NCBI GenBank assembly: GCA_964006375.1
Contig: OZ023265.1
Coordinates: forward strand, 13,751,993 to 13,815,992
Source of the DNA: Tillus elongatus
Taxonomy: Eukaryota; Arthropoda; Insecta; Coleoptera; Cleridae
Length of the DNA: 64,000 nt
Direction of reading: 5' to 3'
Positions 1 through 11,455 of the stretch are shown piece by piece. Positions within the stretch are counted from its first letter, which is position 1, and each line of letters opens with the position of its first letter. The translations under genes and the position numbers were made by a program. The notes beneath the pieces are model-generated. The model ran no database searches. It worked only from the letters and a program-made list of their open reading frames with translations, and was not told where the DNA came from.

Positions 1-1340
<1,340 letters not shown>

Positions 1341-1560
1341 AGTCTCGATACAGCAGGTCCGTTGTGGTAGTGAATTTCCATTAAAATGGTTTTAGTAAAA
1401 AATATGTATTTTTAATTAAAGCAGGCGTCAAATTTGGTTACCAATATACCCTATATAGCAGAAATAATAATCCATATTTCGTCAAATAAGCTTTTCGAAC
1501 AAAACTACCAATTTGCATGAAAATTTACAAACAATTTTTTCACGAAAATCAGAAATCATC
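1341..1560. repeat. R2 module, partial
   Basis: Diverged copy of the R2 module: it opens with AGTCTCGATACAGCAGG, a worn form of the usual GTCTGGACGCAGCAAGTG terminus, and then carries the R2 internal words GGTTACCAATATA and CTATATAGCAG. The far inverted terminus is not recognisable. Confidence 0.6.
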
Positions 1561-1664
1561 TTTTTAAATAACTTATTAAACATTTATTATTACGGCCGTC
1601 ACTTCTGGAACACAAAGACCGGTTGTTCTATTTGAAACAACTGAGTTATGACAATTTTATTTCT

Positions 1665-2510
1665 TTTTAAATTCAGTGACTATTTGAGAACGCCCTGTGT
1701 ACGGCATCTCGATTTTTTCATGAAATAATATGAACGAAAACCTCCCTGAATGCGTTATTTGCATGGGACTACGATTTATATTGAAAAAAAACGCCGTACC
1801 TCAATTTTTTATATGTACCAAAAGTGTGAAAATTTTTTAAAACAAATGAAATAACTCGAACACAAGCATGCATTATAATCTGATGGAAAATGCAAAAAAT
1901 GCACTAATATAAGATGTATTCGATTAAAAAAAAAGTATCGCCAACGACATATAGACCACCTGTGACTGTCGAAATAATTTTTATAAGATGCAGCCCAAGA
2001 TACTCTATAATTGACCTTCACAATTGTTTCTTGTATCTTGTAAAATAACAGTATTTTTTTCTTTAACGTCGACCTATTTCCGCGACTATGGCCAATCACC
2101 GACGCCAGGGAGCAGTTTCACCTCACTATCCTGGAAATTTTGCCGAGCCCCTGCCTTTCTGTAAGGAGGGTAGGGATCTTTAACGCGCCCAACATTGCAT
2201 GGACACGGGACCAACGGCTTTACGCCCCCTCCGAAGGGCGGAACGTGCAGACATTCAACTCAAATACAATGCCAGAACCTCTGATGTTAATTTACAGTTT
2301 GCACTGAAAAAGTGAAAGGAGTACCCTGGGATCGAACCCAATACCCTTCGGTTCAGAGGCACACGTTCTTACCCCTGAACCACCGAGGTTCTTTAAAATA
2401 ACAGTAATATTGAGCTTTACCGTAGAAATGCGTCACCCTGTTTATATGTAAACAGATAAAAACTGAAATTAGCCCCAATATGGGTCACTATGTGAAAACT
2501 GGAACCTGTG
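1665..2510 (-). mobile_element. R3/R1 module copy split by a SINE
   Basis: This reverse-oriented repeat matches 43975-44540. Shared blocks include the GACTATTTGAGA..GTACGGCA segment, the ATGCATTATAAT..GATGGAAAATGC block, the GCCAACGAC..TAT line and the 3' words GTAGAAATGCGTCACCCTG. It is interrupted at 2054-2393 by a tRNA-derived SINE. The copy at 44395-44410 shows the uninterrupted sequence. Confidence 0.75.
2054..2393 (-). mobile_element. tRNA-derived SINE, full length, with 13-bp target duplication
   Basis: Read on the minus strand, the head has an A-box-like TGGTTCAGGGGTAAG and a B box GGTTCGATCCC, the internal pol III promoter of tRNA-derived SINEs. The element ends in an A-rich tail (T-rich on the + strand at 2054-2061). 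It is flanked by the direct repeat TAAAATAACAGTA at 2041-2053 and 2394-2406. The body is GC-richer than its surroundings. Related copies lie at 53205-53325 and 54672-55015. SINEs encode no protein and depend on a LINE for mobility; the partner LINE cannot be identified from the tail. Confidence 0.88.
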
Positions 2511-2620
2511 ATGAGCACTGATAAGTACACTTGGAGAACCAAAATCACCACAACACATATTTTAGATACCTTACGATCGTTTCACTGACCACGTCAGCAT
2601 CATCAGATGATGATAGATTC
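2490..2620 (-). repeat. H1 arm
   Basis: Contains the H1 outer words GGAACCTGTGATGAGCACTG and TAAGTACACTTGGAGAACC, then CACCACAACACAT, and ends in the hammerhead-like segment annotated separately. It lies next to an R body module (2625-3268); a further H1 unit follows at 3541. Confidence 0.75.
2568..2606 (-). ncRNA. Hammerhead-ribozyme-like motif (H1 type)
   Basis: On the minus strand: CTGATGA, one base (T), stem GCTGAC / GTCAGT closed by GTG, then GAAAC, tetraloop GATC and GTA. These are the core elements of a type I hammerhead with a very short stem III and A as the cleavage-site base. The stem has a G.T first pair. Flanking stem I pairs only weakly. The extra base between CTGATGA and stem II is not in the standard consensus, so activity is uncertain. 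Confidence 0.5.
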
Positions 2621-2624
2621 TAAA

Positions 2625-3210
2625 TTCTGAAGGGCCTATTTAAAATGAATTTTCTCTGAAACATTTTAGTAAAATGAACGACAATGGGGGTTGAAACTTA
2701 AACTTAAGGATTTGTAAAACACACTTCTTGTAAAATTCGCCCGTATTTGCTTTAGGTTCTTTGCCAATTTTGACGTTTCATATCGCGACTTGACGTTTTA
2801 AGAGAAAAAGTTATCAAATTTTCAAAGTACTTTTTCTAGAATTTGTTGACCATTTTGTCGTTTTATCATTGTCTGCAGCATTCAATAGATTTTGTTAGCT
2901 ACACAAAATATTTTGGTTTTGTGCGATTATCTGGTCATCAGTGACACGCAATTTTTTGTTCTTTAAATGCCTATAACCTTTTTTTCTTTCAACCCATAGA
3001 TCTAAGTTTTGGTGCATAGTTTACCTTTCGTGACCTAAACCCACGTACCAAATTTGGTTGCGCTATTTTTGTTATTTCGGGAAGAATAAAACTTTCCGAA
3101 ACAAAACACAACAGTTTCCAAGAAATACTGGGTCGATTTTCCTGGCTGACAAACTGATCCAAGACATTTGCAAAAGGAAGCTACCCACCAAACTTGATAA
3201 AAATCGGTTG

Positions 3211-3268
<58 letters not shown>
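2625..3268 (-). mobile_element. R body modules ending in (TA)n
   Basis: Contains the R body words AATGAATTTTCTCTGAAA, TTTAGTAAAATGAACGACAA, CCAATTTTGACGTTTCAT, AAATGCCTATAACC, CGTACCAAATTTGGTTGCG and CGATTTTCCTGGCTGACAA. It runs into a TA tract at 3213-3268. The usual R head is absent on the far side, where unrelated sequence follows (3269-3540). Confidence 0.75.
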
Positions 3269-3271
<3 letters not shown>

Positions 3272-3540
3272 TGAGACGTGTCAATTTGGTCTGGAACAAA
3301 ACGTACAATTTTAATGTCAATATTTGGATAAAATGGAAAATTTAAGTTTTGGAAAGAGTAACGGTGTAACCGAGGCGATGGAAATGGATTGGTTTGAGTT
3401 GAAGTCAGAAAAAAGGAATATCTTAAAGTAAATTATTGTCTAATAATCAAAATTTGAAGTCTGCCAAATTAGAAAAGTGTCATTGTCAAGAACTTTGGGA
3501 GTATCAACGTTTGGATAAAAACTGACTAAATTGCGCTGTT
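3269..3540. other. Non-coding, unassigned
   Basis: No domain, repeat or RNA recognised between the TA tract and the next H1 unit. Confidence 0.5.
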
Positions 3541-3745
3541 TAAGTACACTTGGAGAACCCATATTACCACAACACATATTTCAGAGACCTTACGATCGTT
3601 TCGTTGACCATGTCAACATCTTCAGAGGAAGAAAAATTCAGAATTTTTCTTCCTCTGAAAATGTTGACATGGAAATATGTGTTGTGGTGATTTGGGTTCT
3701 CCAGGTGTACTTATTAGTGCTCATCAAAGGTTCCAGTTTTCACAT
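3541..3745. mobile_element. H1 inverted-arm unit (near palindrome)
   Basis: Left arm 3541-3630 and right arm 3645-3745 are reverse complements around the centre GAAAAATTCAGAATTTTTC (3631-3650). The right arm lacks the ~25 bp that would complete its hammerhead core (jump after GTTGACATGG at ~3672). The outer ends carry the H1 words (AAGTACACTTGGAGAACCC and its complement). This is the most compact two-armed H1 unit in the window. Confidence 0.8.
3586..3630 (-). ncRNA. Hammerhead-ribozyme-like motif, best-preserved H1 copy
   Basis: Minus strand: stem I strand CCT, core CTGAAGA, one extra T, stem II GTTGAC-ATG-GTCAAC (six perfect pairs), GAAAC, palindromic loop GATC, GTA, then AGG pairing with CCT. 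Relative to the GCTAAC/GTTAGC stem of other copies, pairs two and four have changed on both sides, which supports selection for the fold. The one-base insertion after CTGAAGA departs from the textbook hammerhead. Confidence 0.6.
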
Positions 3746-3812
3746 TGCGCTGTTTGCAAGCACAAGTAGAATACTTATTTGTAAGGCGCTTTGTACTATT
3801 ATTCTAACAATA

Positions 3813-4048
<236 letters not shown>

Positions 4049-4885
4049 AAGATCTTTTTACAATTAAAATTTGTCTCTTTGTAAGTCGAATAGTTTTATT
4101 AAACGATAATAAAAATAGATAAGAATGTTGTTCCAATTTGACCTATGTTATATTTTTGTTTAGTTTATTTAAATCAAAGGAATTCTTGAAAATTATCCTG
4201 GTGAAATGTCACAATCATCATCACAGTCTCAAGGCGATGTCGCATTTTTATCGCAACGACGAATCTCTGTTTAAAGCAGCAGCAGGTAGAAGTTAACATT
4301 TTTGAGAGTGAGAACGGTACCACAGCATATGAAAGACTATGATGTGATACTACTTTCTCTACTGTTTTCTTTGGCATTCTTCCATTTACGGTGAAACTAT
4401 TTACAGAGAAGAAAACAAGCAAGAGAAGAAGCCTATACATCCGTATTTGAAGGTATTGCAGATACTGTCGAAGAGGTTTTGTCTTTAATTTAAAACTAAA
4501 AAGTGATAAGGATGAGTTTTTTCAAAGACACCACACTTGGCAGTGAGCAGCGCTGTACACAGCCGCCTATGTAGATACACATATTACGAAGCATTGAATC
4601 ATTACTACACAACTTGCTCGTGTTTTCGATTTAATTGTTGACAAGGTGAATCATCTTTAATAGAATCTAAAAACAGTTTAATCGTCATTCATTAAATGGG
4701 AAGGACACTCATTCATAAAATCTTTCAGCAAAACGATGGCAAACAAACATCGAAATCTTTGTTTTTGTTAGTAAAATCGCCCAACTAAAGAACGGGGCGT
4801 GCTGATTTTATTGAAATAACAACAAATTATAGATTTTCATGGCATTCTACGGCAATAATGCAGCTTATTAGTGGGTTGTTATCTT
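4049..4885. other. Non-coding, with a reverse D-repeat piece
   Basis: Holds a D-repeat segment near 4380-4465 on the minus strand. The minus-strand open frame over 4174-4440 shows no domain I recognise. Otherwise nothing assigned. Confidence 0.45.
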
Positions 4886-4997
4886 CTTAATGAATATTTA
4901 CTAAAGAGAGGTATAGATGGTGAGATTTTCGGAAAATTTCTTCATTTGAGCGCGAACTAGGGCCCCTAGAACACATATCCAGGGTCAGAGCTAAAAA

Positions 4998-5067
<70 letters not shown>

Positions 5068-5095
5068 AACTGATAACTCAAAAAATACTTCACTG
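4886..5095 (+). mobile_element. R head plus (TA)n
   Basis: Forward head: hairpin side near 4886-4905, TTCATTTGAGCGCGAACTAG and CATATCCAGGGTCAG, TA tract 4999-5065, then CAACTGATAACTCAAAAAAT, the conserved right boundary of the tract. The copy stops soon after ~5090. Confidence 0.75.
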
Positions 5096-6355
5096 AGTTG
5101 GATCAAAGTTGGTAATTGCCCTTATTTTGTTAATGTATGAGTACGTTCATCAGATCTTAACGCCCAATTTTTCTTAACAAAAAATTAAAAAATATTTTTT
5201 TTTAAAACGCAATATCTTTCAAATAGTTTTAATGACAGAAACGAAGATTGACAAATCAAATTAACATGGATAGACTTGGTTGTATACCAATTTTCAAGAC
5301 TTTTGATTAAAGAAAAATAAAGTTATTAGGAATCAATAATAAAATAATCCTCGACATCACTTCACATTCTGTAATGCAATATCTACAATGTTGGACAAAT
5401 ACAGATGACGTTACCTATACTGCCATGCTTTTTAAATAAATCGTAGATAAAAATCTAAACAATGGAAGCTACAATCATTGCAAGATGTCAAGATGTAGCT
5501 GTTTCTTATCAGGGTTGCCAAATCTTCAGAAACGTCATGTAGTTAAACTTGTCATTTATAAACATCTCAAATTTTCACCACTAAATAAAGAAAAGATTTT
5601 GTAGAATTGTATTTTATCAGTTAGTTAAAAAATACGGTAATCCATGGCTGTATTCAATACCTGCAAATTTCGAATTACCCATTTCCCATGATTTATAATT
5701 TATCCCTCCGCTCCTAATTTACTCTATCTAACAAGGTCGTGAGACTGCGTTCATGCTGGAGCTCAGCTGTCTTTTGTCGATTGTCAATATTGGAAATTGG
5801 GGTTAGTAGAAACAGACGCCATAAACACAGAAGAAGAAGAAATTTAGCCTCAAATTTAGGTTTTTATGCATGATATAATTACTAGAGAGATATGATAATA
5901 CGGCTACATATTTTTGCACTGTCACGCGCATGCGACATGGGGTGAGTCGCAACATAATAATATTATGCTAATGCTGCGGTACAGTGAGTTTGACGTTTCA
6001 TCACAACCTCTTAACAAATTACGAAACTGTTGTTTTTGATTAGATTTTACAAATCTATTTAACTAATTTTGGTATGCATACAGTTAGTAGTAATTTTTTA
6101 AGATCAGGATTTATTAACGCGCTCTGCTTTTCAAGTTTATGTTGCTAGAATGTTAATTAATTATACTTTTCTTGTGCTTATATTATCTGTAATATAAACA
6201 TAAAAAAGAAGTAAGAATGTAAGTGAACCTATTTATTTTATTGCTGTATTCTATATTATCTGAAAAAGTCAATAGACGACGAAGTGGAATGTAATTTCGG
6301 TAAATCTGCAGTTTACTGACCAGGGGTTTTTAGATTTTTTTTTACAGAAACATGC
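5096..6355. other. AT-rich DNA, nothing recognised
   Basis: No coding domain, RNA or repeat family was recognised. Short open frames here show no codon bias or motif. Confidence 0.5.
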
Positions 6356-7045
6356 TTAGCCCCCGCTTGGATGCACAAGCCAAATGACAATTCTGTGGCA
6401 AACAACCCCCAAGAAAGTTAAGCGACCAAGAATGAATAGGGATGCTGGGCGGGGAGGAAATATGAGCGGAAAATGCTAAAAAAACACTTAGTCGGACTTT
6501 GAAAAAGATGCATTTTCCACATTTTGCAGCAATGCTTCCTTTAAACCCTGTCTACCCCGCACAGCCTCATATTTGCCCCAGGCTCCGTAACATTTTTGAG
6601 GGTTGCTCTTAAGAAATGTATATTGTGCGCTATGCTTTGAAGGTGGTTGTGCGCATGCACAAGGAGAAGGAGAACTCCCCGTGTTTCCGGGTGAGGTGGC
6701 ATAAACCCTTTTCATCCTAAGCGTTCTTTTCCCATTCTACATGCATACAATCACCCTCAATGCATGAACCATATGATTTTTTTATGTTCAGCTTTCTAGT
6801 GTATTTTTTGTTGAGTATATTTCCTGTTCATCAATTTGTTTGTTTGGGTTTTGTATCCAAATTACTGCATAAATGGTAAATATGGAGATTACCTTCCGAA
6901 CGCTTTTCAAAAAATTGTTTTAAACATGCCAAGGACCCCCCCTGGATGCACAAACCACGTGAAAAATGTCTTGTTCATAACCACCATGGAAGTTACGGGA
7001 CCAGGAGTGAATGGGTATGCTGGGCGGGGTAGGTAGTGAAAATGA
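6356..7045. repeat. Repeat family G, two forward units around an inverted one
   Basis: Forward units at 6356-6470 and 6926-7045 share GGATGCACAARCCA, an AACAACCCCCAAGAAAG/ACCACCATGGAAG block, GACCAGGAGTGAATGGG and ATGCTGGGCGGGG. The segment 6536-6640 is a diverged reverse unit (CCCGCACAGCC.., CCCCAGGCTCCGTAAC). The same family recurs at 33680-34030. It is GC-richer than its surroundings. No protein domain was recognised; the class is unknown. Confidence 0.6.
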
Positions 7046-8537
7046 AATATGTCAAATGTAGTGTTTAGGGTGGAAAGGAATGTCACGGGACAAGACCGTA
7101 CTGTGAAATTGTTACAAACCTGTGTAATGTGTAAGGAATCTTAAATGCCAATAACTCGGGAAATAAGAGAGAGCAAAAGGTAGCAATAGAGTCAGCGTGC
7201 ATGTAAGACACCAAACTTTATCTATTAGCAGTCGATGTTTTTAAAATCGTTCGGGAGTTAATCTGCAAATTCACTAAAGTTAATTTTTGATAATTTTTAA
7301 TACAAGGCTAAATTAGTACTATATTATTCTTATGCAAATTCACTACCAAAGCGCACTTGCCGCGAGTTATGTAATCGCCCTGTGTATAAGTATATAGGAA
7401 TATTTTAAATCTAATTATTAATTTACATTATAGTATAGTTTATGCAATTCTGCATTTCAGCATTTATAATTGTTTCCTTTATAATTGTTATATCTAATTT
7501 AGCAAGTTTATTCAGATCATTAACTCTGTGAACCTTAATATTGCAATTTAGTATTCTTATTGTAAACTTCCACATCAATGACCTGATGTCACATGATCGA
7601 CATCATACCTCCCAAGTTATTAAATATGTGTAGATTTATGATCTTAATCAGTTCTGTATTAGACTTATCCTTGTGTCTTTGCAGTTCTCGTATTTTTTAA
7701 TGAATTGTAACTCACCAAGCTTTGAATAAATAAATAAATTTAATTTTAAAGCCGTAAACCGGAGTTACAATTTATTTCGCGTCCCGAACTTTTTATACTG
7801 ACCTTAAACTCTGTAAACAATAGTAGTGCCTGTTGCGTAATGACATCAAAGTGAAGTGTTTAGTTGTTTTTTACGTAAATAATAGATATAAATATGTAGA
7901 AACAAAGTATCCGCTGAGTTGAATTATAACCATTATAAACCTAGATGATGAGCTTTATCGTTGACTCTTCATGTAGGAAATCTAATTTGCCATGGCATTA
8001 TTTTATTGTGACAGTATTTTACAATGAAGATATTACTGCCACGTGTCTGGCAACTTGACTAGAATCCTTGAGCTCTCACCGTTGAGCTATCGAGTTTCAG
8101 TAAATAAAAAGAACCTATCTCAATGTTTCTTAATATACTCGATTTAATAAAGTAATGAAAACGGTGGAAATTATTTCATGTGACAAAAGATTTAGTTGAT
8201 TATTTTGCATTTGGTGTATGGACAAACAAATCAATAAATAAAATTCAGATTTTTCCATATTTATTTTGCGCTGTAAAAACATATTAAAATTTTTTGATCA
8301 ATAAATACAAAAATTAATAATAAAACTGTATATGTTTATTCTATCGGTTTTGTGAAATTTTGCTGGACCTATTAGCTCCCTAATTTTGGTCTTGTAATGT
8401 GAGAAACCTTTATCATTGACTAAATATTAAATATGGGATTTAACAAGCCAAATCTTAGAAAAACAGAAACAAAACTTTCGTTAAGCTATTTTTTATTTTT
8501 TCTTATGCAACTAAAATAAAACACGAACTGGCTTACC
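7046..8537. other. AT-rich DNA, nothing recognised apart from a tRNA-like stretch
   Basis: No protein-coding signal. A tRNA-like A-box segment is listed separately at 8041-8095. Confidence 0.5.
8041..8095 (-). other. tRNA-like A-box segment
   Basis: The minus strand reads GATAGCTCAACGGTGAGAGC, a good D-arm/A-box match (TRGYNNARNNG). No convincing B box or acceptor stem follows at the right distance, so this is not a functional tRNA. It may be a SINE head or chance. Confidence 0.3.
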
Positions 8538-9367
8538 TTTTAGTAGGAGATCCCGACTTTTGAATTTTGAAAAAATGTCTTCAAATGAGCTTGAACTAGG
8601 CCCCCTAGAACCCACATCCATTTTAATAAAATATTTCCAGAAAATTCACTTCAAATCGACACTTTCTCTGATTTCGCAGCAGTTTTAGTTAAGTTTATGG
8701 TTTAACGGTCTATAATTTTTAGCTAATTTTCGTAGAAAAAATTCGTCATTGAGGAGACCGAGGCTTTTGAATTCTAAAAAGCTTTCTTCAAATGAGCGCA
8801 AACTAGGCCCCCTAGAATCCATATTCGGGTTTACTTTCTGTTTACATATATACAGGGTGACGCACTTCTACGGTAAAGCTCGATATAATTGTTATTATGC
8901 AAGATACGAAAAGAAATTTTATACGTTACTTATAGGCTGTCTTGAGCTACATCTTAGAAAATTATTTTGACAATCATAGGGTGGCCCATAAGTCGTTGGT
9001 GATACCTATGTATTTTTTAACATTCCTTATTGCATTTTTGCATATATATGGAATTATGATGCATGCTTGTAAAAAATCTAGACACAGTAAGTGCGTTTTG
9101 GTAGCGAATTTTCATTAAATGCTTCAAAATTCATTAACTCAATTTGCTATTAACCTAAGGTTCGTCGGCTAGGAAACTAGTTTTCTCGGAAACATTTTAA
9201 GTTTATTTTCGGAAAATTGTTGTACATTTTCAAATAAGTTATTTTGAAATATGGTACATTGTTTCTACTAGTGACCAAATTGATGCCTGCTTGCATTAAA
9301 GAGACATATTTGCTATTAAAAACATTTTAATGAAAATTCTCTTCCATAGCGCACTTGCTGCGTCCAG
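8538..9367 (+). mobile_element. R copy, head nested in a second head, ending in R2
   Basis: A first head (8545-8620: GATCCCGACTTTTGAATTTTG, CCCCCTAGAACCCA) runs into a short body piece (TTAATAAAATATTTCCAG..). A second head starts at ~8747 (TTGAGGAGACCGAGGC..), then CAGGGTGACGCAC, GCCCATAAGTCGTTGGTGAT and R2 (9077-9367). R2 starts TCTAGACACAGTAAGTGCG and ends in its inverted complement. There is no TA tract; CATATATACAG stands in its place. Confidence 0.75.
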
Positions 9368-9584
9368 GCATTTTTTAACTTGAACGAGTCACGACGTAAT
9401 TTGCAGAGAGTTGGAACATATGCAAAAGATCAACTCCAATTGACCTAAAATAAATATATAGAAAAGTTGTTGTGAATACAAAATTATCGTTTTTGCATAA
9501 GATAATAATAAATATATAGACTAAAACGAAACCTTGAGGTATACCACATTAGAAAAGAAAAGGAGATATATTGTGTGAGTGAAA
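9368..9584. other. Unassigned
   Basis: Short AT-rich interval between an R copy and the H1 array; nothing recognised. Confidence 0.4.
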
Positions 9585-9890
9585 ATTGGAACCTGTGATG
9601 CGCACTGATAAGTACAATTTTGAGAATCACATTCATCACAATACATTTTTTTAGACCTGACGATCGTTTTGATAACAAAGCTAGCGTCATCAGAGCGATG
9701 GGTTTAATGATCCCTCTGACGACGCTAACTTTATTAGCGAACTGATCGTCAGGTCTAGAACACTGTACTGTGATGAATAAGCTCATCCCTCTGATGACGC
9801 TCACTTTGTTCACGAAACGATCGTCAAATCTGAAAAACTGTATTGTGATGAACAAACTTATCCATTCGATGACGCTAACTTTGTTAACGA
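9585..9890. mobile_element. H1 arm plus tandem hammerhead-like array
   Basis: The left arm (9585-9693, minus orientation) carries GGAACCTGTGATGCGCACTG and a core segment. The right side holds two + strand units and a third partial one, starting at 9716, 9791 and ~9866, a spacing of 75 bp. The units share CCCTCTGAYGACGCT, TTTGTT/TTTATT, CGAAACGATCGTC and TGTGATGAAYAA. The third unit stops at 9890, where a mariner-like end (TACGAGGCGG) begins. Confidence 0.75.
9712..9828 (+). ncRNA. Two tandem hammerhead-like motifs, decayed
   Basis: Unit 1 (9712-9753) has CTGACGA, stem GCTAAC-TTT-ATTAGC, GAAC (one A missing) and GATCGTC followed by AGG, which pairs with the upstream CCT. Unit 2 (9788-9828) has CTGATGA and an intact GAAAC-GATC-GTC, but its stem II strands (GCTCAC / GTTCAC) no longer pair. 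Both look inactivated. Tandem monomers of this size resemble retrozyme and satellite hammerhead repeats, by analogy only. Confidence 0.5.
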
Positions 9891-10700
9891 TATACGAGGC
9901 GGTATTATAAAGTCGTTAGCTTACAATAGAAAAAGCAATAATTTTTGTAAACAAAGTTTTTTTTTATTTAGGATAATCCTCAAATGTTTTTAGGAATAAA
10001 TACTATTGTTAGGAATAAATACATGTCTGATGGTGCTAAAACTGGAGAATAAGGCTTGTGGTCAACCAATTCAAAACCATTTTTATTTTGGATTTGTGAG
10101 CAGTGGCGTTGTCTTACAAAAAGAACTCAAGGTTTGCTAATTTCTCTCACGTAATTTAGTTAGCAACTCACTGCAGTATACTCCGGTGACAGTTATACCC
10201 TGCCCCAGAAAATTGAGCAGAATTATTTCATCTTTGTTTCGGAGAACTGAGGCTAGAACCAGCTGACTTTTGAGCACGTATTTTTTGTTGTTGTTAATTT
10301 CCATTCTTTCGACTGGTTTTTAGTTCCTGGATCATAGTGACAAGGTGACCAAGAAGTTTAGTAATACTCTGCAAAACGGTGGTATATTTCCTTCAACTCG
10401 GTCAAACGAGCGCGCTTCTGATCAATTTAAAGCATTTTGGAATTAATTTCTCCGAGATTATCTCATTCCCAAGTCTTGATGTGAATCACACATTCGTAGG
10501 CAATGTTTCTTCTTCTATAGGTTTCAGCCCAATTCATCGGTATTCTAAGATCATTTCATGGACACAGTCAATGTTTTCTTGAGTGGTCTCAGAAAACGGT
10601 CGTTAAGAAAGGTGCTCATCTTTGACAAATGTCACATCATCGTCCTCTCTTAAATTCCGTCACTCAATTTGTAATAGTAGCATACAAAGAAAGTTGACCA
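9891..10700 (-). pseudogene. mariner transposase fossil (DD34D-type features)
   Basis: Several minus-strand frames give a recognisable mariner protein when read in order. From the N-terminal side (high coordinates): RPFSETTQENIDCVHEMI, RARLTELKEIYHRFAE, YDPGTKNQSKEWK, ITVTGVYCSELLTKLRE, DNATAHKSKIKM and YSPVLAPSDMYLF. These correspond to the HTH region, the ..HYDPETK.. block and the last two catalytic blocks of mariner (QDNAPAHKS and SPDLAPSD). Frameshifts and stops separate them, so it is dead. One end, TACGAGGCGGTATTATAAAG at 9893, looks like a mariner terminal repeat abutting the third hammerhead unit. The other terminus is not clear. Confidence 0.85.
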
Positions 10701-10779
10701 TCTAAAGGTTCTACCATATTATAAAAAAATATTTGCCCGATTACCCTTTCAAAAATAAATATCTAATAACTGAGTGAAA

Positions 10780-10985
10780 TTATTTTTTATCAAAATCTAC
10801 ATTTTTCTCTGACACGTGATTTTCAAAAATTCATAGCATTGTCACTATTCAACTTTTCGATGTCAAGAATGTACTATGTACCAAAATAAGAATTTCTAGG
10901 TTAGTGGCAAAATAAGTTATAAAAATTTGAAGCATTTAATGACAATTCGCTACCATAACGCACTTGCTGCGTACCGATTTTTTTA
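10780..10985. repeat. R2 module, right half
   Basis: R2 internal words (AAAATAAGTTATAAAAATTTG) lead to the terminus CGCTACCATAACGCACTTGC, TGCGTACCG. The left terminus is missing. Confidence 0.7.
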
Positions 10986-11099
10986 GTTGAGGTAGTGTCG
11001 AAAATGTGAAAGATGTGAGGAATAGTATACCAATCAAACATATAGAACTACAATACGTTTGATAATAAGTAGGCTTTGTAAAAGCTAATTTACCAGAAC

Positions 11100-11455
11100 G
11101 TATTTTTACGACCTGATGATAGTTTCACTAACATTTCTAGCGTCATTAGAGAATGAGCCAATTGAAATTATTTACTCTCTTATAACGCTAACCTTGTTAA
11201 TGAGACGATCATCGTCAAAGTGTGTTATGGTGAACTGGGTTACCTAAAGTGTAGTTATCAGTGCTTATCACAGGTTCTCTACTTAATAAACGTTTGTTAA
11301 GTAACAAAATTGTAAGAGGCAATAGTAACGAGACGATCGTCATCAAAGTGTGTTATGGTGAACTAGGTTCTCCAAAGTGTAGTTATCAGTACTTATCACA
11401 GGTTCTACTTAATAAACGTTCGTTAAGCAACAAAATTGTAAGAGGCAATAGTAGG
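11100..11455. mobile_element. H1 unit with 128-bp tandem duplication of the outer arm
   Basis: The left arm at 11110-11150 is worn (GACCTGATGATAGTTTCAC). The right arm appears twice: CAAAGTGTGTTATGGTGAAC at 11216 and 11345, CTTATCACAGGTTCT at 11264 and 11392, and GTAAGAGGCAATAGTA at ~11311 and ~11438. The two units are nearly identical, so the duplication is recent compared with the family. Confidence 0.75.
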
